DNA of 64,000 nucleotides from Sialis fuliginosa. Taxonomy: Eukaryota > Arthropoda > Insecta > Megaloptera > Sialidae. The number at the start of each line of letters is the position of its first letter. Within the stretch, counting starts at the first letter, position 1. The notes under the pieces were generated by a model. The model was not told the DNA's origin, ran no database searches, and worked only from the letters and a program-made list of their open reading frames with translations. Positions 35,645 through 46,815 of the stretch are shown here, piece after piece. The translations under genes were made by a program, and so were the position numbers. The stretch lies in the NCBI GenBank assembly GCA_961205875.1, contig OY540818.1:13552761-13616760 (forward strand), given 5' to 3'.

Positions 35645-35890
35645 AAACTTTGAGACTTCTGTGGTGATCTTGATATGAATCTTAGTTTCTGGGTACAAGC
35701 CAAGATTCATACACAATTATGTCCGCAAAAATATACAGGATATGCATTATTGACCGGAACCTCGAAATTAGTTGAAAGAATCGAATTTTAGAAAAAAATA
35801 TATATAATTATAAGAAATATTTTCTATTGTCGTATTTCTTCAACATGAGAGTCGAAGCGTCAAGCAAATAAATTTGACAACGTAGATTAC
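35645..35890. repeat. Shortened copies of two dispersed motifs
   Basis: 35653-35710 repeats the flank and arm start of the element at 19355 (gtggtgatcttgatatgaat, ttctgggtacaagcc), followed by a short hairpin (gaatcttag / ccaagattc). 35842-35890 (aacatgagagtcgaagcgtc aag ... gacaacgtagatt) matches 46381-46424. The 'gagagtcgaaacgtcaa' motif is a familiar part of arthropod dispersed repeats. Confidence 0.45.
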
Positions 35891-37885
35891 AGTCTGGAAA
35901 CCAAATATAAATTTAATTATCTGCTTGTCCTTTTTTACTAATCAAGTTATTATTTTGGCTGATTAAATTTGTAATAAACTGCTTATTAAATATTAAATAT
36001 TTACAAATGACTTTTTGCTGTTCAACAATTTTTTTTTCTTGCTAATAACCTTTTCTCATATTTTCCTATCTTAAAATCAGACGCGATTCAAATTTCCAAA
36101 ACAAATTGCTTTTTAATGTAGTTTTCTTCTTTTTTTTATAAAATATGTACATCTAGTAAGATATAAATTTGAATGAATCTTACATTAATTGTGGTTAATT
36201 AAAATATAATTTATAAATAACCATAAGATGTTTTAATTTATATAATAAATTTTATTTCGCTATATTTTCTTGTAACATAAAACAAACTCATACATAAAGT
36301 CAAATATAGAAATGTATACCTTGTTCCATCTTTGATGAACGTCAGTATGTTAGTTACATTTGTACTAAAAACTTCTGTAACGCCAAAAAGCATAACCATG
36401 TTGAAAGCGTTCCACTGCTTCCTGACGACAATAGTTCTGAAATGAACTAATGTTTGGCAAAATCCAAAATATTTTTTTACCTTTTAATACTTCGTGTTGC
36501 AAACTTTAGTGAAAATGTATTGTTGCTCAAAATAATTGCCCTAGTTAATTATCATACTCACAATAAAATGCCACCCTTTTTGTTAGAATGACAATAAAAA
36601 TTCGATTTTGAAAACCATAAAACGATTTATTTTTATTAAAACTTTATACTTAAACAAAGTAAAATTTCTCATGTACATAAAATCCATAAATCCTAATAAA
36701 AAAGACGAACTGGTAAAGTTTTCTTTTTCTTATATTTTTTCCCTCTTATAATTGTTACATTATGGTAGGTTATGTTTCGTGTAAACTTGCTATTTCCATA
36801 TCTTCCCCTATGTTTTGTTATTTAATATTTTTGAAGTTATACTTCTTTAGGCACGTTTAGAGTGAAAACTTAGTAATGCAACACACTCTTCGGAGTCAAA
36901 ATATCTATCAATCTATTTCGTAAGTTTTAGTACTTATATTAAAATGACATACACGTAAATAATTCTAAAATATACAAAATTATGTTATAACATAATTTCT
37001 AAATTACTAAATAATATGAAATTACTTTGTAATATCAAAAACGTCAAAGTGTCAAAGATTACCGTTCGGACGCAGTGGAACTAATTTGAAAATTTAAACA
37101 GACGCTCAAAATGTGTAACTCAAACTCTGAAGCACGAAGACAAACATGTCTGGTGTAGTTCAAAGCAAGCGCAACTCTATCATAAGCTGTCTTTATTTCA
37201 AAGAGTTTGTGGCAGATGTGGCTTGGGTGAATGAAAATTACCTTTGCCAAGGAAATAGAGAGAACTATGCTGTCTGATAAATATGTACATACCTAGATTA
37301 TTGAAGAATTGTCATATATTATATATTACACCTTATTACTTTATATTTACAAGAAGAAGATGAAAGCTTTACTGAAAATCCAAATAAAACTCTTCTTTGT
37401 TAACAGCGAAACGAAAAATCTGTTTATTTTAGGGAAGAATGATACCAAGCACAACAAAAGAGGAAAATTTAAATCATCCCATAAGTAAATACTAGAACAT
37501 TCGAGTAGAAGTTCAAGGTAAATTTTGGTTAAAGGGAGCAAGGTTTTTATTTTGTGGAACAACAGCGAATAAAAAACAGAAAGAAGATCAATTTAAAGAA
37601 TCAAAAAATTATAAAAGTGTTTACGGTAAAAATGAGATAATTAAAATTATTTTTTTAAAACACAACCAGATTTCGTATTTTTGGCTAACAATAAGCGAGA
37701 ACGAAGTTAATTATTTTAGCACAATTAGTGAGTGTAAATTAAAAACAAGCTTTAGTAAAAAAATTTGTCATGGGAGTGTGTTTATTTATTCTAAAAATGA
37801 TATTCAGTGTGAAAACCATGACGTCAACAATTTCATTGTTCTAAAGGACTGCGTATTGCGTATGTTATATGATGAAATGCGATAT
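35891..37885. other. AT-rich stretch with no supported gene
   Basis: Minus frames at 37059-37250 (63 codons) and 37347-37562 (71 codons) have no recognisable domain. Nothing else is seen. Confidence 0.4.
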
Positions 37886-37890
37886 TCTGA

Positions 37891-38202
37891 TGCCCGGTAT
37901 TATAAAGAATTTGCTTGAGTGCTAATGCAAATAAGCTTCCAGCTAACGCTATCTGCTAGGTATTAAACATAAATGACAACACACTCATAGATGTAGCGAA
38001 TCAAACCTCGACGTATGCTTAATAATTACAATTAGCGACTTAAAATAAGTGCTGACAAGTGTACCTCATAAAACATATAGCATTTACATTACTATACATT
38101 TATTATCACTGCTTTAAAAAAACAATTTTACACCTAGCAGATAGCGTTAGCTGGAAGCTGATTTGCATTTGCACATAAGCAAATTCTTTATAACACCGGG
38201 CA
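37891..38202. mobile_element. Harbinger-like miniature element, best-preserved copy
   Basis: Inverted arms of about 71 bases at 37891-37961 and 38132-38202 begin TGCCCGGTATTATAAAG and TGCCCGGTGTTATAAAG, with only a handful of differences. It is flanked by TGA at 37888-37890 and 38203-38205. Related copies at 6198, 20199 and 59415 have TAA instead, so the preferred target is T-purine-A. There is no coding capacity. Confidence 0.68.
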
Positions 38203-41005
38203 TGAATATAATAATTATCGAATTCCGACAGAAATTAATTTTGAAATATTTTAAAAGATATTTGAAGAACTGTTATTCTTAATTTCAAGGTAAAACTGTC
38301 ACAAAGGTATTTATTTTAATATTAACTTTTTAAACAGATTAGATAATAGTTATAAAGAATTAGACAATATTCTTAAATCTTATATCTTGTATTGTATTAT
38401 AGTGAAACCAAGTAAAATACATAGAGTTACAAATTTCAAACAATTATAATTCTTTTACTGAGAAAATAGTGCAATTGATTTTTTGATAATTTGATTATGT
38501 ATAAATATTTTAAGTATTCCTTGTATTTATATTCACAGAAAATTTTTATTGAATTCGTTAATTAATTTATTATTAATGTACAAGAAAACCTGTATTTTTG
38601 TTTGCCGCGATTCTTGAATTACGTTTCTTGTAATTAATAATCGCATTATGCTCCGATAACTAGAGAAAATATTTTATAGAAATACACACGTATTTGAATT
38701 ATTATTTATTCAACACTAATACGAATTCAAGTAGGTAGGTATATAAATCAATTAATTTGTTTTTATTTGTCTACCTAAAGTTAGATAATATTAATCTTAA
38801 TTAAATTCAATTATATAGTTAATTACTCTTTGGTTATAAAAATAAATAAATACAATGGGAAATGTTTCGGTTGAATGAAAAGTCATCGATCCCACTTCTG
38901 ATAAAAACATTATTTACTTGACGCCTTACCCGATTAAAGATCGCTGTAACATTGTTTAACATCGGAGCTCTTCTGTTTGTTTTCTCTCTTTTCTTTATTT
39001 TTTCTCGCCATCTGATTGGAGTGAGATTTTTTTTGTCTGGAGATCGGATTTATTTCTAATCAAGCGACCCCGTTATTTACTATTTTTATCTCTTTTAGAG
39101 CTTCTTTCATAAAAAAATAAATGCTGAGGCTTTTCTTATTGTTGTAGTAGTTACATAAAAGTGTGATATTTTTTTGATATCAATTAATGTGTTTTCCTTG
39201 TTCTTTTATACCACTTTTTATCTAAATAAAGTTTAGTTATAAAGAAAAATAAAACTTGCAAACTTACAATAAATACTTATTTTACAAAATGTATTTGTAT
39301 AAACTAACATGTCCGTGTGGCTCCGCTCGCTTTTTTAAAACTAAATTAATATTATTTTTACTTCTATGTTCTGAATGAAATGGAAGTATCCGAGATAAGA
39401 GCAGATTCTGATTGTACTACCTTAAAAACTTAAAGAAAAATGGCGGCTGTGTAAGTGTCTGTGTGTCTGGATGTAAAATTTCTTTCGTTTACGATAACTT
39501 CTGTAAAAATGCATTATGAATTATTTTTGGGAAAAATGTTTGTCTCAGTGAGTACTCCAGACTTATTGATTTTGGTGCTAATGGGATTAGGAATTTAGGA
39601 AATATTTTAAATTTTTTAACTTTTATCGTCTAAAAAGTGAACGTTGCGAGTATTATCACACTAATTTTAATAATTGTAGTTCAATTGAATCTAATGTAAG
39701 GGACATTTATTATTTGTACGTGCTTAAACAGCTATTGAAGGAGTGAAAACTACCCTCAAAATTTGATTTTTAAATACTAATTAATACGTCACTAATTCAT
39801 AATGACTTGTCAAATTAGATATTCTACGAATGTGTATTATGTTTTTGACATTAAGACATTAGAAAACTAATTTTTATAATACAAATTATTAAAAATTATT
39901 TAAAAAGATATGAAATAACATTGAAGTCATGTATGGTTCTCCATACCGATATTTATACATTTTATTAAAAAATATTATTCTTCTTATTATTATTGATAAT
40001 TGATTAACATTTTCTTTTTTATACATAAACTACATTTCTGTTTACACTGCTTTAAATTTCTAGAGCATATAAAGATCTCTATATTTCTAATAAAATTATA
40101 TTTTTTATTAAAATATGAATTATTTTTAAGGTCATAATAGTGATAAAATTTCTATATGTTAATATGTATTTAATAAATTATCAAACTAAAAACTAACCAT
40201 AAGTTCCGACAACATAAATATAGGCTCTATATTGTTATACATATTTTTAATTTTAGCTTTGGGCACCACTTGTGTAAGTTGTAACACTGTCGAGACCAAG
40301 TTTAAACAAGTTTAATCATTGCTCAGGTCACTCGTCCTAATGAGCCAACTTGTGATTTTCGCTTAATTATCATTCTGTAATGTGGTTACAGCATTTACCC
40401 TGTCTTATGTTCAGTAGAACGATATTCACGCAACCAACTATCAAGTGCTAATTGGTTATTTGCACATACTATGTACAGTAAGTAGAACTGTAGCAATAAT
40501 TAGCGATATAAATAACATATACACATATTGACAATACGCAGGACTAGCGATAGAAATTCATCGTGATTATCTGTCTTTGCCTAGCCATGCATACGAGTAT
40601 ATTCACGTTTAATTAATGTATTACCTACTATTATATAGTTTATTCGTTCGTAAACATATGGGGGAAAAGCAATATGTCAGGTATCTATTTCTTGTTAAAT
40701 TAGATGTATTAAAATCAAAATTTTAATACAATAGTTAAAATACCAATTTACTCGTAAAAAAAATTGTCAATATTTGGGAATTTTTTTCACAGATTTTTCG
40801 AAAGAAGGTTTAATAAAATTATTGATTTTTTTTAGAGGGAGGAAGCGATGAGAATTGTGATTGAAAATTGGGTCACAAATACTAAAAGATTGAGAAACGC
40901 TGCATTTATGTATAGAATTTTACTATAACAAAATATAAAGTATATTAAAATTAATTATATTATATTAATATTATAATAGGGTTGTAGAAAAAATATTGTG
41001 TGTAA
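38203..41005. other. AT-rich stretch with scattered repeat-like and GC-richer patches
   Basis: 38870-39080 (ggttgaatgaaaagtcatcg ... gagatcggatttatttc) is of more balanced composition and could be a conserved element. 39310-39660 has 'ccgtgtggctccgctcgc' and 'tgtctgtgtgtctgg' motifs common in insect retroposon tails. 40260-40470 is also less AT-rich and contains several TAAT-core homeodomain-type sites. No exon is convincing. Confidence 0.35.
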
Positions 41006-41011
41006 AATGTG

Positions 41012-41078
41012 CTTTTCGCACTCAAGTAATTGTTAGTAAAAAAGGCTGACTAACAAACATTTACTCTTGTGCGAAAAG
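41012..41078. other. 67-nt hairpin
   Basis: CTTTTCGCAC at 41012-41021 pairs with GTGCGAAAAG at 41069-41078, and TTGTTAGT at 41030-41037 with ACTAACAA at 41049-41056, leaving an 11-base loop and an internal bulge. Outside, T/A runs extend the stem. The size and shape resemble a microRNA precursor, but a tiny foldback transposon is the likelier explanation in this repeat-rich setting. Confidence 0.35.
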
Positions 41079-41305
41079 ATTTTTTTTTAGAATAATATAT
41101 TCCATTGACTCACTTATCTGAATTTTGTATCCCGTGTTCATATATGAATTTGACACCATTCTTTTAAAATAATTTTTAAAACGTAATATATTACCTATAT
41201 GTATTTTATTAGGTAAGTAAATTGATATGTGTATACTTGGCTATAAACAGTAAAATTCAATTACTACTATGTAGGACCTATATTAACTCAAGTACATACG
41301 TATAA

Positions 41306-41540
41306 CTAATTTCCGATCTGTTTCAACAATGCTAGAACTTCACATATACACGTAACACATCCATTGTATATTGAAACCAAAAACAGACAGTCGCACATCT
41401 GACCGAAAGCATAATGCGGCTTGATATGACGGAAGCCAGAAAGCTTCCCGAATAGAACGCTGTCGCTTGTCGCTGAATTTAAAATATGTTTGATAAACGA
41501 GACTATTGCCGACTCCGCTGTTCCTGTATGCATTACTTTA
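41306..41540 (-). other. GC-richer segment with an open minus frame
   Basis: A 75-codon minus frame reads GTAESAIVSFIKHILNSATS and onward to a TAG, preceded on that strand by 'gcatacag', a possible splice acceptor. Its first half has balanced codon use, unlike the accidental frames elsewhere. I do not recognise the protein, and no poly(A) signal was established. It could be a terminal exon or a conserved non-coding element. Confidence 0.18.
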
Positions 41541-42850
41541 AGTGATATTTTAAATTTAAGTGGGTATTTATTGAATTCAAACCGATATTAAATGTTTTTT
41601 AGCGTGTTTTCATTGATCGGTATTGAAGTTAGTGTGTCACATAATATATATATTAATATACCTATACAAAAATATACAACGTGTGTCGGAATCATGACTA
41701 TACTTCAATAATTTATGATTTTAAATTTGTTAATATTTAAATTATTAATAAACAAATATAAATAAAAGTCATATCACATTCTTAATAATATTTTCAGCGT
41801 TTTGAATGTTTGCGTTTTATACAGATAAAACACCAGTCCCAGTTAATGACGTCACGGCTAAGTAAACATTTTTTTTGTTTCATTAATATCTGCACTGTTT
41901 ATAAATTATTTTGTGATTTTAAATTATCAATTTGCTCAGTTTTTTGTTACCAAAACTAAACCCGAGAAACGTTAGAGATTGAACAAGGATTTATTATTGT
42001 TGACAAGGAGTGTTTACATAGACGTGACGTCAAAAATGCGCCATGACACCTGCGAGCGTTTTGGCATCAAATTCAAAATTAATTTTAAAAGAGTCAATTT
42101 TTGTGATTAAATTTTTATTTTCTGCAGAAATAAGTATTTTTTTGGAAATAGGAGACACGTACGATCATCATAAAATAGTTTTAAAAAAGTAGGTATCATG
42201 CCTATTCGAACAATATGCAGGCAATTAATTTTTAATCAAAATAAATAGAATTTACTACTGTTATTTTGTATTCTGGAACATTTCAGACAAATAAACATTT
42301 GTATACTATTAAATCTTGTGGTTAGGTTAACGGTTTTTACGTGTACATCTGCGTATGAATGTGGTAAGTACCATACTGGCGCCTGAATAAATGTTATGAG
42401 CCCACCTCATGTAGAAACGGGGTTTACAATAAAGGGAGTACCATTGCAGGAGGATAAGTATACAGGGTGACCAATTTTAAATGTTAATGTTAAATGTAAT
42501 TTTCTGGGTCAAAAAATCTATATATCGGGTGATTCTAAGATAATTCAATTTTTATAATTTTATTCATTAACCAAACAAAATTTGTACATAAAATCAATTA
42601 ATTTCTCACGTGGCGTGTCCGATCAAGTTGCCGGTCGATAAATCGACCAATCCCGTCTATAACGGAAAGTTCAATGTAAAAAATTCAGTTTAGATGATTT
42701 GAAGAGGTTTTCCTAAGTAATTTGATGCGCTGAATACGAAAAAAGTTGTGAAAAAAAATCTTGGAGGCAAACTTGACCTTGATAATCGCATTTCAAGGTC
42801 AAATTTATTGTTGTTGCTATTTTATGATAGCTTCAAAATTGGTAAGTCCT
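41541..42850. other. AT-rich stretch with transposon-end-like motifs
   Basis: 'tacagggtgacc' at 42471-42482 and 'atcgggtgattctaagata' near 42525 look like ends of separate TA-inserting elements. At 42773-42782 and 42793-42802, ttgaccttga and tcaaggtcaa form an inverted pair, each containing an exact FTZ-F1/ERR-type monomer site. They lie just outside the long palindrome and may belong to the same repeat. Confidence 0.35.
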
Positions 42851-43642
42851 ATTAATATAGTAACTAAATGATTCTTCGTCTTATTTTCTTGTATTTTAGT
42901 TGATATTTGTATGACGAGTTGAAGTTCACTGCAGGAAATTTCACTAAAATTGTTTGAATCTTTGATTTCGTTAAAAGTATGTTTATTGTATAGAAAAAGA
43001 CGTGAAAAGTTGTTTGTTTCAAACCGCAGGTCTGTATCTCAAATCGTTCTCGAAATATAGCCTCTCAAAGTTTTAGTTTTTTCAAATTTTTGGAGAAAAA
43101 AGGCCATAACTTTTGAACGCGTGGTCGGAATTGATTTTAGTTGACGGATTTGAAATCAGCGTGTCAAAATCTATATAATGACATGTATAATACCTTAAAA
43201 CTTGGAAAAAAAAATTTCGCGAAAAATCGAAAAAATTCAAAGGGGTATACCTTAAAAAAATGTCGATTTTTGGCGAAAATTTTTTTGTCGGATTTAAAAG
43301 TATTATACATGTCATTATATAGATTTTGACATGCTGATTTCAAATCCGTCAACTAAAATCAATTCCGACCACCCGTTCAAAAGTTATGGCCTTTTTTCTC
43401 CAAAAATTTTAAAAAACTAAAACTTTGAGAGGCTATATCTCGAGAACGGTTTGAGATACAGACCTGCGGTTTGAAACAAACAAATTTTCACGTCATTTTC
43501 TATACAATAAACATACTTTTAACTAAATCAAAAATTCGAAATTTTTTAGTGATATTTCCTGCAGTGAACTTCAACTCGTCATACAAATATCGACTAAAAT
43601 ACAAGAAAATAACACGTAGAATCATTTAGTTACTATATTAAT
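42851..43642. mobile_element. 792-bp near-perfect palindrome
   Basis: Arms 42851-43230 and 43263-43642 are each 380 bases and pair along their whole length around a 32-base centre (ttcaaaggggtatacctt). The arms keep exact length symmetry, with scattered base differences. Landmarks are 'attaatatagtaactaaatg', 'tgacgagttgaagttcactg', 'caaaccgcaggtctgtatct' and 'gaggctatat'. A single-arm relative lies inside the hAT-like element at 58295-58901. No target duplication is visible. The plus and minus frames of 62 codons beginning MTDLKSACQNLYNDMYN mirror each other because of the palindrome and are not genes. Confidence 0.7.
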
Positions 43643-44406
43643 ATATAAGAATTTATTTAAAAAAGTTAAGGCTAGAACTTTAGGTGTTTCATAACTAGTT
43701 TTTTTTGTTAATAGGAGGGAGAGGATTGACAAAATATGCTTCCCTTATTAAAAATGTTGCGCCTGTTGTACTTGATTTTCGATCATTTCATATTCAAGTC
43801 TCAATAAAAAGTCACGATAAAAATTAAGTACCTAAGAAACTACAGTTTTTTTAATTTTTAATTTATTACTTGTATATAGGAAGTTATGTGTCTAAAAGCT
43901 GAACGTTTAGTACCTTATAAACAGCATCACTAAAAAAATACTACTGATATTTAAAAGATAATCTGTTATTTCAATTTATAAAAAAATCATTGTTTTCATC
44001 AATTACTTAAGTATCAATAAATCCTCACTGAATGGTTAAGCAATTACCAAATAAATAAATTACATTAAAGCCCATTAAATGAAACCATTAACTAAACTTG
44101 CTTTTCAAGTTCAATTTCCTCCCTAAAATAGATGACCACACATAAATATTCCAAAACTTTATAATCTAAATGTACCCAGAACCCATGTCAGTATATTCTT
44201 TAATTTTTTGTACAAAATAGAAACATTTTTTTCAGAAATTGATCCTCGTTGACATTTCTACGAATACCCATTTTATTTACAATGCAATGATTTGCCCTCA
44301 CGTATTTCTTGACCACCAAAACATTTTACAAGTATTTTTTCATTTTGTAGACAGTCTATTTAACTTTGACAAGGAGTTGTTTGGACGTTTTGAAATTACA
44401 CCGATG
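43643..44406. other. AT-rich non-coding stretch
   Basis: No gene. The 65-codon frame at 44239-44436 runs into an AT repeat and is unsupported. Confidence 0.45.
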
Positions 44407-44455
44407 GATATATATATACATATATATAGATTATAGATATATACATATATATATC
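44407..44455. repeat. AT-repeat near-palindrome
   Basis: Two runs of about 21-23 bases, gatatatatatacatatata and the mirrored tatatacatatatatatc, flank a 'gattat' centre. This would extrude readily as a cruciform. It looks like an expanded AT microsatellite. Confidence 0.6.
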
Positions 44456-44767
44456 TCGAAAATACTGACGTTAAAATAAACTTATACTGTCAGCGTTTTT
44501 ATTGTAAATTTAACGAAAAAATATTTGTATTTGAATGATACAAGTATATTGAATAAATGAATAATTCGTTTTAAGGCTATTGTAAAAATCTCTGCGCAAA
44601 CGATGTCTTTTTTTAATCAGTTTTTATCATACTTTGTAATGGGCATCTTCAGAATTCAATAATGATCTATACATAAAACATCAGTATTTATCGTGTTGCT
44701 CAGTCACAATATATTACACGTGATTTACTTTTTCTAAATCTTATCTTTTTTTATCGTATTTTCATTA

Positions 44768-45034
44768 ACTCGCGCCTTCGGGGTTTCGTACTATTATATA
44801 AAACTTAATTAATTATTGTTGACAGTAGTTAGTTACGTAGATTTCCAGGGCGTCTTTGCGTATAGACTCTGTATCAAAGAAACCGCAAAATTAAGTTTGT
44901 TACGTAATAATTCGGGAAGTACTCTGTAGGTTTTGATGATCAGTCAGTATCTTTTTAAAAATGTCTTGACGGACAGACAGACGGACAACAAAGTGATCCT
45001 ATAGGGTTTCTGTTTTACATACGAACCCTAAAAA
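44768..45034 (+). repeat. Common lepidopteran dispersed repeat, copy C
   Basis: It begins 'actcgcgccttcggggtttc' and 'gtactattatataaaactta' and ends 'cttgacggacagacagacgg' with 'acaacaaagtgatcctatag' and 'cgaaccctaaaa'. It is shorter than copies A and B through loss of the middle (no 'ccttccttcgtgc' block). Confidence 0.68.
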
Positions 45035-45073
45035 TAAATATCACATTTTTCTATATTCTATATATAAACTTTT

Positions 45074-45293
45074 AGGGTCGATCCAGACAATCGTTCCGGT
45101 CTCGGTCCGGTCTCGCTTCGGTCTCGCTCCAGATAAATATTCAGTGTACTAATACTGTATCGGAGCGTGATTGGACCGAGACTGGCACGATACCTTATGT
45201 GTGAATGATTTCATTGTTTATTGTATATTAATATTTGATTGGAGCAAGACCGGACCGAGAGCGGCACGATAGTCTGGACTCTGGATCGACCCT
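45074..45293. mobile_element. GC-rich-ended inverted-repeat element
   Basis: The left end AGGGTCGATCCAGACAATCG and the right end read inward AGGGTCGATCCAGAGTCCAG carry inverted copies of 'tcggtccggtctcgct'. The right arm has a short partial duplication of its own end (gtctggactctgga). Taking GGGTC...GACCC as termini, TTTA lies outside both ends. This fits neither a plain TA nor a TWA pattern cleanly, so the superfamily is open. It is non-coding. Confidence 0.58.
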
Positions 45294-45412
45294 TTATTTT
45301 GATATTATGTAACTAGTTGCTACTGGATAATGTTTCACTAAATATTCTGTTTATTAATACTAACTAAACTTTAGCATAAATTAATTACTTAATTATAAGG
45401 AAGTCCGCATTA

Positions 45413-45998
45413 TATGGGCAAATCCACAGAACGTGGCCGCATTAGCTTTAAATTAAAATACTCAAATGCTTCTTCAAAATGGAACATTGAACGCACACTC
45501 TTCTATGTCGTCTCAAAATCTTCGTAACAAAGAGAAGAATAATTGGTCTCAATTTCAGGAGTGTGCTTCGGATGTTCCAAAAGTTACAGCAAATAAACCA
45601 AATAAAAAACGCTGAAATTGCCATTCGCTGGATAAAACAATCGCGCATATGAAATGTAAGAGGTGTGCGCCTTTGAAACTCCGGGAAAAGGTTCATTGTA
45701 CCAAAAAACATGTCCAGTAAAAATTTCAGATTCATTGGTTTGAATCTGAGAAAATTGCGGTGGTATGAATTTTTCTTTTTTTAAAAGTTCCATTCTGAAA
45801 ACGTGAAAATAACCGATTTTTCAATGCAAATTGTGCTGCAGTTTTTATATGAATCAAGCAATCGACTTGTAACTCCATGTTTACATCCACAATAAAGTAT
45901 ACTTTGAGTTCGTGTACTTATGGGTGGGTAATATACATTCCCACACGCGCACTATTACCGTTCCCCCAAAGCGGCCATGTTCTGTGGATTTGCCCATA
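45413..45998. mobile_element. 586-bp TA-flanked element with 28-bp inverted ends
   Basis: TATGGGCAAATCCACAGAAC plus 'gtggccgc' at 45413-45440 is repeated inverted at 45971-45998, with one difference in 28 bases. TA lies outside each end (45411-45412, 45999-46000), the mark of Tc1/mariner-type insertion. Inside, overlapping minus frames of 95 and 69 codons (the second MELLKKEKFIPPQFSQIQTN...) have near-normal codon use, but I cannot match them to a transposase. It may be an internally deleted derivative of a larger element. Confidence 0.66.
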
Positions 45999-46000
45999 TA

Positions 46001-46570
46001 CATACCTATATCGTCTAGCATTTCCAAAACCATATTCTACGTATATTAATTAATATAAATACAAACATAGTATAGTTTCTGTATTATAAATGTATTATAT
46101 TTTATTTTATTGTTTTTATATAAAATTACTTGTATTACTAACATAAATAAAAAATATTTTCCACGTTTTAAATAAAAATATCTCTTACTAGTGATGCCAA
46201 AATAAAGACGTTTATAAAAAAATTCTTCACCAAGATTTATTTAGAAGTAAAATTCTAAAATGACTGGACTATGCATTATAATTAATCAAAATAATTAACA
46301 AAATTTTGAATTCGCGAAACAAACTGTTGATAATCACTGAAAACCATATTTATGTTTATTTATTTTCTGAAGAAGACTCAAACATGAGAGTCGAAACGTC
46401 AAGTTTAAAAATACGACAACGTGGACAACAGCCCGAAAAGTTAGCTACTATGGACAACGGCCACGAAAGCCTACAGAAGAAAACATATTTATGTATAAAT
46501 GTATATATACGATTTACATACATTATACTATATGACCATTATAGTGACCACGGACGTCCGTCTAGTTAGA
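46001..46570 (+). repeat. AT-rich stretch ending in a dispersed-repeat fragment
   Basis: 46360-46470 contains 'ctgaagaagactc', 'aacatgagagtcgaaacgtc' and 'gacaacgtggacaac', shared with 35842-35890. The 87-codon frame over it (EEDSNMRVETSSLKIRQRG...) reflects a repeat type whose translation recurs in insect genomes, and is not a host gene. Confidence 0.45.
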
Positions 46571-46574
46571 TTGT

Positions 46575-46815
46575 CCTGATTTATGTTGTCATCCTGAGAT
46601 CAAACATCGGGGAATCGTTCAATACATCCGTGCGGTTCCTAAACTCCGATACAATACTATTTACAATTATAATACCGTGCACACTATTACCTATGGCTGC
46701 CGCTATATAGGGTAACATGTCCCGAGGTATACACAATACAAGGCGGGTGGGTAGGTGAGTAGTGTGTACGAAACAGTATGGGAAGAATTTCAATCATGTG
46801 TTGTCTGTGTAACCG
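46575..46815 (-). other. GC-richer segment with an open minus frame
   Basis: A 70-codon minus frame includes PRDMLPYIAAAIGNSVHGII and VNSIVSEFRNRTDVL, with balanced codon use, in a patch of lower AT content. I do not recognise it. On the plus strand the same patch has 'gctatatagggta' and a 'tag|gtgagt' donor-like site, so it could instead be a promoter or first exon. Neither reading is secure. Confidence 0.18.

Noticed and set aside
43141-43352. Two frames of 62 codons on opposite strands starting with the same MTDLKSACQNLYNDMYN
   Set aside because: They are mirror images produced by the 792-bp palindrome; neither is an independent gene.
46306-46569. 87-codon frame with SNMRVETSSLKIRQRG
   Set aside because: The DNA motif beneath it is shared with 35842-35890 and belongs to a dispersed repeat; the frame has no domain.
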